DNA of 39,684 nt from Vulcanimicrobiia bacterium (GTDB lineage Bacteria > Eremiobacterota > Eremiobacteria > Baltobacterales > Baltobacteraceae). Location of the stretch: the NCBI GenBank assembly GCA_024281135.1, contig JAMXLG010000349.1, positions 1-39,684 of the forward strand. Direction: 5' to 3'. The position numbers and the translations under genes are program-made. Shown piece after piece: positions 24,229 to 32,434 of the stretch (positions are counted from its first letter, which is position 1; the number at the start of each line of letters is the position of its first letter). The notes under the pieces are model-generated. The model saw nothing but the letters and a program-made list of their open reading frames with translations, was not told the origin of the DNA and did no database searches.

Positions 24229-24840
24229 CTGCTCGCTTTGCCGCATATCTAAGTCGCGGTCGATACCATGCGGGATCATGTAGTACAGCGCGATCAGAAC
24301 ATAGGCTGCAAAGCTCAACACCGGTGCGACCAGCGCGATAAGCATTGCGATGAGGTATGTGGTCCAGCCCACTTTGTACGCGACGATCGTGCCCCTAATA
24401 ACGTCTTGCGAAATGTCGGACCGAAAGGCCCGCCGGCGCACGAGATGCGCGAGGCCGATGTTATAAATGGTCGCAGTGTACGTGAGCACGGCGCCGTAGA
24501 GGAACGTCGAGGTGTGCATCGTCGGATACGTGCCGAGAACCGCCGTTGCGAACGGAATAAAAACCGTTCCGGCAAGTAACAAGAGATTCACGAAGACGCT
24601 CATCCGGTCGACGTGCTCCACCATGCGAAAAAGCGCGTGGTGGTTCTGCCACATGATGCCGATGACCGCGAAGCTCAGAGCGTAGGCGACGACATTCGGC
24701 CAAAGCCCGAGGAGCGCAGCGCGCAGTTCCGCCTCGCTGGGCGGCGCTTTGAACGCCGGCAAGACGATGCCGAGAATTAAGAGCGTGATCGCAAATGCGA
24801 AAACACCGTCGGAGAATGCTTCGAATCGCGCTTTGTTCAT
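24226..24840 (-). CDS. TMEM175-family potassium channel-like protein (DUF1211)
   Basis: A 204-residue membrane protein with about six hydrophobic segments. The first helix carries the family signature RFEAFSDGVFAFAITLLIL (Arg...FSDG, residues about 5-23), which lines the pore of bacterial TMEM175 K+ channels. Further helices include a WQNHHALFRMVEHVDR loop typical of the group. ATG 24840 is preferred over 24888 because bacterial homologues begin just before this signature. It is transcribed toward the small membrane gene and divergent from the flagellar-type locus 68 nt away. Conductance is inferred from the family. Confidence 0.88.
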   Translation of the reverse strand: MNKARFEAFSDGVFAFAITLLILGIVLPAFKAPPSEAELRAALLGLWPNVVAYALSFAVIGIMWQNHHALFRMVEHVDRMSVFVNLLLLAGTVFIPFATAVLGTYPTMHTSTFLYGAVLTYTATIYNIGLAHLVRRRAFRSDISQDVIRGTIVAYKVGWTTYLIAMLIALVAPVLSFAAYVLIALYYMIPHGIDRDLDMRQSEQ

Positions 24841-24907
24841 GGCTGCGGTAATCTCGCCGTAACATCGGTGTTGCGCGGCGGCCATCATCGGTCCCTACCG
24901 TCATGGC

Positions 24908-25123
24908 ATGTTCGACGTAGCTCAATCCCTTCACCCAGGTCTCGCGAGCGCGCTGATGCGCTTACGCGACGCGCAAGCTGCCGTCGCGTCGGCAAACGCG
25001 GGTCATGCGGGCCGCTCGGCGGATGCGGCAATGGCGCAAACCGCTCAAGCTGCGATCTTTAGCGAGGCGCTCCTGAGCGCGGTACACGCGCGTCTGAGTG
25101 AAGTAAAGGCGGTGACGCGCTGA
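24908..25123 (+). CDS. flgB: Miniature FlgB-like rod protein
   Basis: A 71-residue all-helical protein; normal FlgB is about 130. The N-terminal helix (LHPGLASALMRLRDAQAAVASANAG) matches the FlgB opening helix, and the C-terminal helix (AAMAQTAQAAIFSEALLSAVHARLSEVK) fits the FlgB tail that packs in the rod. The central region with the PGYKA-type loop is absent. The call depends partly on position: it is first in a row flgB-flgC-fliE-fliF, overlapping flgC by TGATG. It would form the proximal rod on the MS ring. The alternative is an unrelated helical protein. Confidence 0.55.
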   Translation: MFDVAQSLHPGLASALMRLRDAQAAVASANAGHAGRSADAAMAQTAQAAIFSEALLSAVHARLSEVKAVTR

Positions 25124-25458
25124 TGGATTCCTTGGATTTACTGGGAACGGCCTCCTCGGCGATGGATGCGCAGCGCGCCGCGCTCGATGTGTGCGCGCGA
25201 AACGTAGCTGCTGCCGAAGCTGCCGGCCGCAATGGACACTTCGAGCGGCTCGTGCCGCAGTTCGATCTCCACACAGATGACGATGGAACGACGGTCGAAT
25301 TCGCGGGGGCGCGTCCCGAAGCCGGAAGCAGCGTGGATATCGTGACGGAGATGATCGCCGTGATGAATGCATCGCGTGCCTATGAGGCGGATGCTTCGCT
25401 CTTCGACGTCGGCAAAACATTAGCGCAGCGCACGATCGACATGGGGCGCCTGCAATGA
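25123..25458 (+). CDS. flgC: FlgC-like proximal rod protein
   Basis: A 111-residue rod protein; typical FlgC is about 135-140. The N-terminal helix MDAQRAALDVCARNVAAAEAAG corresponds to the MxAQxxRLxVxAxNIANA motif of rod/hook proteins, although NIAN is changed to NVAA. The C-terminus SSVDIVTEMIAVMNASRAYEADASLF is clear FlgC (VNVVEEMVxMIxASRAYxAN type), ending in KTLAQRTIDM. The middle is shortened. It starts at ATG 25123 within TGATG and overlaps fliE by ATGA. Confidence 0.82.
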   Translation: MDSLDLLGTASSAMDAQRAALDVCARNVAAAEAAGRNGHFERLVPQFDLHTDDDGTTVEFAGARPEAGSSVDIVTEMIAVMNASRAYEADASLFDVGKTLAQRTIDMGRLQ

Positions 25459-25721
25459 GGGTCGAGTTGCTTCAACCAGACGCGCCGCCTGTGGCGGCGA
25501 AGCCGAGCGCCGACGTAGCGGCATTCACGCGTGCGTTGGATGATGTCGGCGCCGTACTCGGTCGTGCCACGGCCGCCGAGGATGCGCTCGCAAACGGAAC
25601 CGGGTCGCTGCAAGCGGCCGTCTATGAACGTGCGCGGGCCGACGTCGCGCTGTCGGTTGCGACGGCAGCCGCGCAACGTAGCGCGCAGGCGCTTACCGCG
25701 ATCCTGAACGTGCAGATCTAA
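25455..25721 (+). CDS. fliE: FliE-like MS-ring/rod adaptor
   Basis: An 88-residue protein, near the usual 100. The C-terminal half fits FliE: an AEDALANGTGSLQAAVYERARADVAL segment followed by ALTAILNVQI, comparable with the family A..AFxxGxxSLxxVxxxxxKADxxxxLAxxxRxKxxxAYxEIxxMQI. FliE links the FliF ring to the rod. It starts with ATGA overlap to flgC, and fliF starts 2 nt after its stop. The N-terminal 30 residues are not distinctive. Confidence 0.82.
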   Translation: MRVELLQPDAPPVAAKPSADVAAFTRALDDVGAVLGRATAAEDALANGTGSLQAAVYERARADVALSVATAAAQRSAQALTAILNVQI

Positions 25722-25723
25722 TC

Positions 25724-27193
25724 ATGACGATCGATACGTTGTTGCGTCGCGCAGCAGCATTGCCGGTTGCAATCAGAATTGGAGCGCTCGCGGCGCTTGC
25801 ACTCGCTATAGTGCTTTCAATCGGCGCAGCAATCGTTGCGAACCCTTCGCGCACTGCGCTTTTCGCGCAGCCGCTTCATCCGGAGCAACTCGCCGAGGTC
25901 GAGGATCGTTTGGCGCAGTGGAATGTGCCGTTCACGCCGAGCGCAGATAACGTCATCGTCGATACGCCGCGCCGCAACGATATATTGCTACGCTTATCGC
26001 TCGCCGGTGTCCCGCACGCCCACGTTGCGACGAGCGGTGAAGCACTTGCGAACATCGGCGTGCTGACACCGCAAGCCGTCGTCGACGCGCAGACGCGCAG
26101 TGGACTTGCCGGCGACATCGAGGTAGCATTGCGAAGCATCGACGGCGTGGACGATGCGCGCGTCATCATCGCTCCGGGAAAATCGGCGGAGTTTGCGGAC
26201 GAGGGATCTGCCGACGTAACGGCGAGCGTCCGCCTTCAACTGCATCCTGGTGCCCATCTCCCCCGTGCATCGATCGCAGGAATTCGTTCATTCGTAGCGG
26301 CGAGCGTGACGGGTCTCGATCCTGCGCATGTAACGATTCTCGACGACCATGGCGTAGCGCTCACCGGCGATGCTGCTGAAAGCGACGATGGGAACGCATT
26401 GCAGGCCTCGCTACAAACGGCGCTCGATGAAGCGCTTGGCGCCGGCGCTGCAATCGTGCGGGTTCATGAGGAATATGTCCCTGCGGAGAGCGAGCAGCGC
26501 GATGTTCGTCGCGCTCCGCTGGGAAGCGTGCCGATCGCCCGTGAAACGGCAACGGAATCGTTCAATGGTCAGGGCCGGCACTATGACAAGAACGACGAGC
26601 GCGATGATCGCGGCAGTGACGTGCACGAAACGCTCTCCCGGCTGCCGCGCGGATCGCTCGCACGCGTGACGACGGCGGTGTTCGTCGACGCGCAGAAGAA
26701 CCTCGAGCTCGAAAACGTACGGGCGCTCGCGGCGGCGACGGTCGGTTTCGATGCTCGTCGCGGGGACACGCTAACGGTGCAAGCTGTAGATTTCCATCAT
26801 GCGCGCACGCAACCGCACGATGGGTGGTTTCTCCTCTATGGTGCAATCGTACCGCTACTGCCGACCGTGGCAATCGTGCTCGGAATGCTCGTCGCCGGAA
26901 AATACGCCGCGCCGCACGTTGCTACGTTTGCGAAGCAGTATCTCGAGCGCAGTTCGATCGCGCGTATGTCGACGCGCGTCGCGGGCATTGCACCGTCACA
27001 GGTTCGTGGCGCGCTTGTGAACGAGCCTCCGCATGCCGCCGCGGCGATTATCAGCGCATTGCCTGCCGCAACGGCGGCTGCCGTTCTCGAACTGTATCCG
27101 CCGCACGAGCGCGAAGCGATCGTACGACGAATGCAGCGCGCACGTTCGCCGCTCGTGCCCGACGCCTCGGAAATTCTCGGACAACATGCCTGA
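25724..27193 (+). CDS. fliF: FliF MS-ring protein with a C-terminal FliG-like repeat
   Basis: A 489-residue MS-ring protein. TM1 is at about 18-38. The periplasmic YscJ/FliF ring domain follows, with SLAGVPHAHVATSGEALANIGV, RSGLAGDIEVALRSIDGVDDARVIIAP and PASVTGLDPAHVTILDDHG-type segments. A charged region and TM2 at about 368-392 come next. The cytoplasmic tail is unusual: residues about 427-480 read VNEPPHAAAAIISALPAAT, then AAVLELYPPHEREAIVRRM. This mirrors the FliG repeat EHPQTIAxILSHLPxxxAAxVLxxLPxxxRxEVxRRI. A FliF-FliG fusion is the reading I prefer. It starts at ATG 25724 and overlaps fliH by 8 nt, leaving no room for separate fliG. Confidence 0.88.
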   Translation: MTIDTLLRRAAALPVAIRIGALAALALAIVLSIGAAIVANPSRTALFAQPLHPEQLAEVEDRLAQWNVPFTPSADNVIVDTPRRNDILLRLSLAGVPHAHVATSGEALANIGVLTPQAVVDAQTRSGLAGDIEVALRSIDGVDDARVIIAPGKSAEFADEGSADVTASVRLQLHPGAHLPRASIAGIRSFVAASVTGLDPAHVTILDDHGVALTGDAAESDDGNALQASLQTALDEALGAGAAIVRVHEEYVPAESEQRDVRRAPLGSVPIARETATESFNGQGRHYDKNDERDDRGSDVHETLSRLPRGSLARVTTAVFVDAQKNLELENVRALAAATVGFDARRGDTLTVQAVDFHHARTQPHDGWFLLYGAIVPLLPTVAIVLGMLVAGKYAAPHVATFAKQYLERSSIARMSTRVAGIAPSQVRGALVNEPPHAAAAIISALPAATAAAVLELYPPHEREAIVRRMQRARSPLVPDASEILGQHA

Positions 27194-27692
27194 TGGATTT
27201 GCGCTAAACACGCAAACCCCGACGTTCGTATCGATGCGTGCGTGGCTCGAGCGCACCGCCGAACCGCTCGTCGTCGTTCCGGAACCGGAACCTGAACCCG
27301 AGTCCGAAACGAAGCCGGTCGTCGAACGCACCGAGGTAGATGATGCAATCGATGAAGCGAAACGCTTTCGCGCTGCGCTTGCGGATGCGGTCGAAGCTTG
27401 CCTCGGCGAGTTGCTTACAGACATCGCGGGAGATATACTCGCCCGTGAACTAGTGCTCGCGCCTTGCGACCTGCATGCAATCGTCGGACGGGCAATCGCG
27501 CGTTACGGCGCCGACCCCGTCGGCATTCGCGTTCATCCCGAAGATGCGCCGCTGTTCGACACTATGGACGTGAGAATTGTCTCTGACGGTTCGCTGCGGC
27601 GCGGCGACGCCGTCATTGAAACACGTAGCGGCAGCATCGACGCGTCCCTCGGCGTTCGGCTGGAACGTTTGCTTGCGCGGCTCTGCGCATGA
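27186..27692 (+). CDS. fliH: FliH-like export ATPase regulator
   Basis: A 168-residue protein. It has an N-terminal low-complexity stretch with Pro-Glu repeats (EPEPEPESE, about 35-43), a helical coiled region (VDDAIDEAKRFRAALADAVEACLGELL), and a globular C-terminus resembling FliH/YscL: IRVHPEDAPLF, then GSLRRGDAVIETRSGSIDASLGVRLERLL. FliH binds FliI and the C-ring. The family tail GxxxIETxxGxIDASLxxRL is clear. ATG 27186 lies within the fliF end, and the stop overlaps fliI by ATGA. Shorter than classical FliH (about 230). Confidence 0.78.
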   Translation: MPDGFALNTQTPTFVSMRAWLERTAEPLVVVPEPEPEPESETKPVVERTEVDDAIDEAKRFRAALADAVEACLGELLTDIAGDILARELVLAPCDLHAIVGRAIARYGADPVGIRVHPEDAPLFDTMDVRIVSDGSLRRGDAVIETRSGSIDASLGVRLERLLARLCA

Positions 27693-28936
27693 TAGCGCGA
27701 GGAACCGTAACGGCCGTCGGAAGCAGCGGCGTTCTTGTCGAGATGCCTGCAGTGCCCTTGGGAACATGCGTGCGAATTCAATGCAACGGCGAATGGAAAC
27801 GCGGTATCGTCATGTCGATGAGCGACGGCGGCGCTACGATACGCGTTGCGAGCGGCGCAAACGGAATCGCGACGGGCGCGATGGCGGAAGAAGATCATTG
27901 CGGGAATACGGTCGTGCTCGGCGCTGCCGCGCTTGGGCGCGCAGTTGATGCATGGGGCGCACCGCTCGACGGTGGGCGGGCATTGCGCGGCGTCCGCGTC
28001 CGCATTCCCGCGCCGCCGATCGATCCCGACGCGCGCGTTTCGACGCCCGAACCTCTGTATACCGGTATTCGCGCAATCGACACGCTGCTGACGATTGCGC
28101 GCGGCGCGCGAGTCGGCATATTCGGTGCCCCGGGTGCCGGAAAAAGCACGCTGCTCGAAACTACTGCCAGTGGCGCGTGCGCAGATGCGGTCGTCGTGGC
28201 GCTCGTCGGCGAGCGAGGTCGCGAAGCGGAACGCTGGATCGCGCGACGTAACGCGCGCACGACGATCGTGTGCGCGACCAGCGATCGTCCGGCTCGCGAA
28301 CGCATCATGGCCGCGCAGGCGGCATTCGCGCACGCACGCGCGCTTGCGCGGCGCGGATTGGACGTGTTGTTGATTCTCGATAGTCTGGCGCGCGTCGCGT
28401 ACGCCTTACGCGAAGAGCGAGCGGATGAGCCGGCCGGCCGCGGCGGCTACCCAGCGAGTGTCTTTGCCGATCTCGCGCAGTTGGTCGAGTCCGCCGGCGC
28501 ATTCTCGCGTGGTTCGATTTCGTTGCTGGCAACGGTGCTCAACGACGGCGACGATCGCGATCCGGTGAGCGAGGCCGCGCGCTCGCTCCTCGACGGCCAC
28601 ATCCAACTTTCTCCGAGGCTTGCCCAGGCAGGCCGCTTCCCGGCAATCGACGTCCTCGCCAGCGCGAGCCGTACGATGGCGTCGGTGACGTCACACGAGC
28701 ACCAACGGGCGGCGGCGGCGGTCCGTTCCGCCTTCGCGGCGCTGGCGGCAAGCGAGGACCTCCGGTCGCTCGGATTCGAGTCTCGCGATGCTTGGACGGC
28801 AGCGGCGGTCGCGCACGAGGTCCGCCTCGAGGCGCTTGTGCGACAGGGCCACTCGCCCGTGGCCGCTTCCGACGCGCTAGCGATGCTCCTCGAAACCGCC
28901 GATACCTTGGGAGAGCCTGATGAACATCGCTTCTGA
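27689..28936 (+). CDS. fliI: Flagellar-type export ATPase FliI
   Basis: A 415-residue F1-beta-like ATPase of type III export, close to the usual 430-450. The N-terminal beta barrel is followed by Walker A GAPGAGKST (residues 146-154) and GERGREAE with the conserved Glu-Arg. Walker B lies in DVLLILDSLARVAYALREE (about 229-247; LxDSxTRxAxAxRE type), then GRGGYPASVFADL and DGDDRDPVSEAARSLLDGHI. Core residues are intact, so ATP hydrolysis is likely. It overlaps fliH (ATGA) and the SLT gene (17 nt). No fliJ-sized gene follows. Confidence 0.93.
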   Translation: MIARGTVTAVGSSGVLVEMPAVPLGTCVRIQCNGEWKRGIVMSMSDGGATIRVASGANGIATGAMAEEDHCGNTVVLGAAALGRAVDAWGAPLDGGRALRGVRVRIPAPPIDPDARVSTPEPLYTGIRAIDTLLTIARGARVGIFGAPGAGKSTLLETTASGACADAVVVALVGERGREAERWIARRNARTTIVCATSDRPARERIMAAQAAFAHARALARRGLDVLLILDSLARVAYALREERADEPAGRGGYPASVFADLAQLVESAGAFSRGSISLLATVLNDGDDRDPVSEAARSLLDGHIQLSPRLAQAGRFPAIDVLASASRTMASVTSHEHQRAAAAVRSAFAALAASEDLRSLGFESRDAWTAAAVAHEVRLEALVRQGHSPVAASDALAMLLETADTLGEPDEHRF

Positions 28937-29549
28937 CCTAGCTGCCATCGAGCAGCGCATCACGCAAATTACCGGATCGACGATCGAGCTGCCCGGCTTG
29001 CCCCAGCAGGACGATCAGTCCGCGTCATTTGCGGACTTGGTGCGCGCCGAACTCGCTGCGCAGAATTCTCAAGAGGCTGGCGGAACCGACGTGCCGGGCA
29101 TTGCCTCGGGTGCAGCGCTAGGCGCAATTAATGCGCCCGCCATGGTACCGCCCGCGCAGATCGATCAACTCGTGAGCACCAACGCGACGCAGTGGAATGT
29201 CGACCCTGAGCTTGTCAAGGCAATCATCGCAAACGAGTCCGGTTTCAATGCGAACGCGACTTCGAATGTCGGCGCGCAGGGGCTCATGCAATTGATGCCG
29301 GGAACGGCCACCGGGCTTGGTGTCACAAATGCGTACGATCCCGCGCAGAACGTATGGGGTGGTACCAGATACATCAAGGGGCTGCTAGACCGGTTTAATG
29401 GTGACGTTCGAAAAGCTGTCGCCGCGTACAATGCGGGACCGGGTGCGGTAGAGAAGTACGGTGGCGTACCTCCGTATGCAGAAACGCAGAATTACGTCCA
29501 AAACGTTCTCGCAAGTTACGAAAAGTACCGCGACAAGAACACTCCGTAG
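28920..29549 (+). CDS. Lytic transglycosylase, SLT domain
   Basis: A 209-residue protein. Residues about 1-78 are low-complexity and lack a signal peptide. From about 83 comes a goose-lysozyme-like SLT fold: VDPELVKAIIANESGFNANATS with catalytic Glu106, GAQGLMQLMPGTATGLG, ERYDPAQN-like and the AVAAYNAGPGAVEKYGGVPPY..TQNYV ending. It would cut peptidoglycan glycan strands to let the rod pass. Lack of a Sec signal suggests export through the apparatus itself, as for FlgJ. It starts inside fliI. Another gene overlaps its 3' end. Confidence 0.92.
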   Translation: MNIASDLAAIEQRITQITGSTIELPGLPQQDDQSASFADLVRAELAAQNSQEAGGTDVPGIASGAALGAINAPAMVPPAQIDQLVSTNATQWNVDPELVKAIIANESGFNANATSNVGAQGLMQLMPGTATGLGVTNAYDPAQNVWGGTRYIKGLLDRFNGDVRKAVAAYNAGPGAVEKYGGVPPYAETQNYVQNVLASYEKYRDKNTP

Positions 29550-31119
29550 TGTCCTTCTTGCAGCGCTGAGCTGCGCGCTTATCGCGCAAACGACACCCTC
29601 TCATCCATCCGTCGATACGATCCTTAAGAATCACGCGGCCGCCCTTGCCGCGATGCATTTGAGCACGCCGAGTTCGCACGAAACGACCGGCTCTATCGAA
29701 GGCCTTGGCCTTTCGGGCACCTTTCACGAATGGCAAGAGGGCAACAAGCAACGTCGTGACGAGCGACTCGGTTTCCGCGTCGAACGCGAGCTGCGAGTCG
29801 GTGATAATCTTTGGGTTCAGAATACCAGCGGCGAGATTCGCCAACTTCACGGACTGATCGCGCGCCGTCAAGTTACCGACGACTTCATCGATACGGGTCT
29901 CTTTGCGAAGCATCCGGAGAACTCGAAGTATGTCGAACGTGCGACGCTCCCCGACGGACGCGTCGTCTATCGCCTGTCCATCGCGCCCGCGCGCGGCGAG
30001 CCGTTCGTCGTGGGCATCGACGCAAAGACATGGCTGATCGATCAGAAGTCCTACATGGAGAACGATTCGCAACAGGTCGTCACCTATTCGGATTACCACG
30101 TGGTGAACGGAATGTTGATTCCGTACACCGAGATCGACTCGAACGGCGATACAAAATTCGATATGACGTCTCGCGTTCAAAACGTGATCGTCGACCAGCC
30201 GATTGCCGATTCAATCTTTGCGCCGCTCTCGCCGGAAACGGTTACGCTTAGCACGCCGGTTCGCGTGCCGCTTGAGTTTTTTAACGGTCTTCCATTCGTG
30301 AAGGTCACGATTGCGGGGCACACCTACAGGTTCCTGATCGACTCTGGTTCACAAGGCAACGTCTTGGATCCGCACGTTGCCACCGATCTGGGCTTGCATC
30401 CGGAGGGAACGCTCGAGATTCGCGGTGCGGAACGAACGCCGAGTCTAGGCGTGGTCGAGACACCGCCTATGACCATCGGTGGGGTTGAACTTCCGTCGCG
30501 CATCGCGAGCGTGCTCGATTTGAGCAAAATCCTGCGCGGGCCGGCCACGATCGACGGTGTGCTTGGATATCCGCTCTTCGCAGCTGCGGAACTACGCTTC
30601 GATCCCGACGGAAACTTCCTGACGATTGCGAAGCCTGGGCTCTTGCCACCGTTGGGTGAGAAACTCGACGTCGATACGGATCGCGAGCTTGCGGAAGTCG
30701 AAGCGACCATCGACGGCACGGCCAAGACGCGGCTTTTGGTCGATACCGGAAACTCGAACGAGTTGCTGCTCTTCCAGAGTTTCATCAACGCGCACCAAGG
30801 ATTGATCATGTTCGCCGGCAACCACGCGGTCGAGAATCGCGGCGCGGGTGGTTCTGCGGCAGCGGTGCAGGCGATGGTGGATCTGCTCGAAATCGGCCAT
30901 CAGCGTTTATACAACCGATATACCGACGTCATTCTTGCAAGCGCCGGCGCCTTTGCCGATCGCAGTGACGGCGGGAACGTCGGGTACGGCGTCCTGCGCA
31001 ATTTCATCGCGACGTTCGATCTCGCCGACCATTCGATTTTTCTTGAAAAAGCTCGCGATTTCGACGATGGACGGTACCGCCAGCGCACCGAGACGTTCGG
31101 CATCCCCCACCGTTCATAA
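29476..31119 (+). CDS. Secreted protein with two retropepsin-like aspartyl protease domains
   Basis: A 547-residue protein. The N-terminus is basic, then a hydrophobic h-region (SVLLAALSCALIA, about 25-37) suggests export. ATG 29476 is used; it lies 74 nt inside the SLT gene. Residues about 45-250 look like an LolA/outer-membrane carrier-type beta region (SIEGLGLSGTFHEWQEG, WLIDQKSYMEN, YSDYHVVNGMLIPY). Two aspartyl protease folds follow: FLIDSGSQGNVL with Asp289 and RLLVDTGNSNEL with Asp423, each with downstream GG/GVLGYPLF and GNVGYGVLRNF-type strands. A two-fold active site in one chain is likely. Its role within the flagellar-type locus is unknown; it may be a passenger gene. Confidence 0.82.
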   Translation: MQKRRITSKTFSQVTKSTATRTLRSVLLAALSCALIAQTTPSHPSVDTILKNHAAALAAMHLSTPSSHETTGSIEGLGLSGTFHEWQEGNKQRRDERLGFRVERELRVGDNLWVQNTSGEIRQLHGLIARRQVTDDFIDTGLFAKHPENSKYVERATLPDGRVVYRLSIAPARGEPFVVGIDAKTWLIDQKSYMENDSQQVVTYSDYHVVNGMLIPYTEIDSNGDTKFDMTSRVQNVIVDQPIADSIFAPLSPETVTLSTPVRVPLEFFNGLPFVKVTIAGHTYRFLIDSGSQGNVLDPHVATDLGLHPEGTLEIRGAERTPSLGVVETPPMTIGGVELPSRIASVLDLSKILRGPATIDGVLGYPLFAAAELRFDPDGNFLTIAKPGLLPPLGEKLDVDTDRELAEVEATIDGTAKTRLLVDTGNSNELLLFQSFINAHQGLIMFAGNHAVENRGAGGSAAAVQAMVDLLEIGHQRLYNRYTDVILASAGAFADRSDGGNVGYGVLRNFIATFDLADHSIFLEKARDFDDGRYRQRTETFGIPHRS

Positions 31120-31172
31120 ATTCGTAATACGTCGATGACGGCACGATGACGCGCGGCGCGCATCATCGACCA

Positions 31173-31706
31173 ATGATGACGCAGCAACTCGGTTTCAGCG
31201 TGCTGACCGCGCCGATCGCGGCAATCGATCGCCGCTCTCTTTCGCAAGCCTGGTATTCGGCATTGCACCTCGCGCATGAGTCGCCGCGGCACGATACGCC
31301 GAAAGCAGCTCACGCGCTCAATACGGAAGCAGAACTAAACGTTGCGGTGTTACCGGAGCGAAACGGCGCGCGCACGGGTGCAGCCGTCTCACTCGCGATT
31401 CATCGAACAACGAAACGGTCGCGAGCCGAGGCGACGCCGGTCGACCGCCGATCGTCGCGCTCGCCGCTCGCGCGGAAGATCGAATATCTCTTTCTGCGGC
31501 CGAATCTCACCACGACCCGCGCAACGTTCACGATCGACGGCAGCTCGGCGCGCGTGCACGTATCGATGCAACAAACGCGTTCGGGATTGCGGCTCGTCGC
31601 GGTCTGTCCGTCTGAGGCTCGTGAACGTGTGGCGCGCGCTCTCGAGCAAGCGCGCTATGCACTTGCTGCTCGCGGCATCGTGGTCGATGCGGAGATTAGG
31701 GAGTAG
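31173..31706 (+). CDS. FliK-like candidate (hook-length/substrate-switch) or unknown
   Basis: A 177-residue protein of the flagellar-type locus, without signal peptide. The N-terminal two thirds are Arg/Ala rich and low in structure. The final about 55 residues read ARVHVSMQQTRSGLRLVAVCPSEARERVARALEQARYALAARGIVVDAEI. That is the strand-strand-helix-strand layout of the FliK C-terminal (Flg_hook) domain, where helix residues R..L...L..LR..L...G and V/I follow. The identification is weak and leans on position between fliI and rod/hook genes. ATG 31173 (or 31176) is chosen over 31146; no clear SD is visible for any. Confidence 0.45.
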   Translation: MMTQQLGFSVLTAPIAAIDRRSLSQAWYSALHLAHESPRHDTPKAAHALNTEAELNVAVLPERNGARTGAAVSLAIHRTTKRSRAEATPVDRRSSRSPLARKIEYLFLRPNLTTTRATFTIDGSSARVHVSMQQTRSGLRLVAVCPSEARERVARALEQARYALAARGIVVDAEIRE

Positions 31707-31711
31707 CGGCA

Positions 31712-32434
31712 ATGTTCATCAATTCGGCAACCGAACGTTCTTTGGATCTCATCACGCAGCGCGCAGCCGACGTCTATAAAGCCTTTACGCCGGGCGCGCT
31801 TCCGCAACACAGCGACGTAGAGACGGATGCCCCGCAATCGCGCCAAGTACTCGATCTGCTCTCGGTGAGCGCTCCGAACGACGATTATTTCATTACCTCG
31901 GACGATCGCGGACGAACGACATACACACGCGATGGAACGCTGCGCGTCGCAGACGGAACGCTGATCGGAACCAACGGACGCGCGGTGCTCGGCTACACCA
32001 AGGGGTCAGACACGCCTGGCGCATTGAAGATCGATCCGGTGGACGACGCGCTCGGACGCGTTCGTAACGTGCGCGTGGAAAGTAACGGCAGTGTCGTCTA
32101 CGACCGCCGCATCGTCGAACCGAGAGCGGGCTCAGTGCACATGCAGCGCGTGAGCATCGGGCGTCTTGCGCTCGCGCGATTTCCGGCCGCAACGAAACTC
32201 GCGACGGCGCCGGACGGAAGCGTTGCAGCGCCGCCGGGCGTCGTGCCGCATCTCGGCTGCGCGGCCGATGGAAACTTCGGAGCAATCGTGCCGATGCGAC
32301 GTGATGAGAGTCGTATCGATTTCAATCGCAGCCTCGAACGGCTTCACGATGCGTATGTCGCCTTCGACGCGTTGCAAGCCGTGCATAAAGCGCAAGGACA
32401 AACAGGCAAAGTCGCGATGGATCTGCTCAAGTGA
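31712..32434 (+). CDS. Flagellar rod/hook-type protein (FlgF/FlgG/FlgE-like)
   Basis: A 240-residue protein. The centre is clearly rod/hook: SAPNDDYFITSDDRGRTTYTRDGTLRVADGTL and GRAVLGY (residues about 52-94) match FFxVxxxDGxxxYTRxGxFxxDxxGxLVxxxGxxVLGY. Before it, where axial proteins have AASGMxxxxxxLxxIANNxANxxTxGYK, this protein has SATERSLDLITQRAADVYKAFTPG, and the ANN motif is gone. The C-terminus (LERLHDAYVAFDALQAVHKAQGQ, ending VAMDLLK) keeps only a heptad-like helix. It starts at ATG 31712, 5 nt after the previous gene, and overlaps fliM by GTGA. Rod versus hook identity cannot be settled. Confidence 0.72.
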   Translation: MFINSATERSLDLITQRAADVYKAFTPGALPQHSDVETDAPQSRQVLDLLSVSAPNDDYFITSDDRGRTTYTRDGTLRVADGTLIGTNGRAVLGYTKGSDTPGALKIDPVDDALGRVRNVRVESNGSVVYDRRIVEPRAGSVHMQRVSIGRLALARFPAATKLATAPDGSVAAPPGVVPHLGCAADGNFGAIVPMRRDESRIDFNRSLERLHDAYVAFDALQAVHKAQGQTGKVAMDLLK

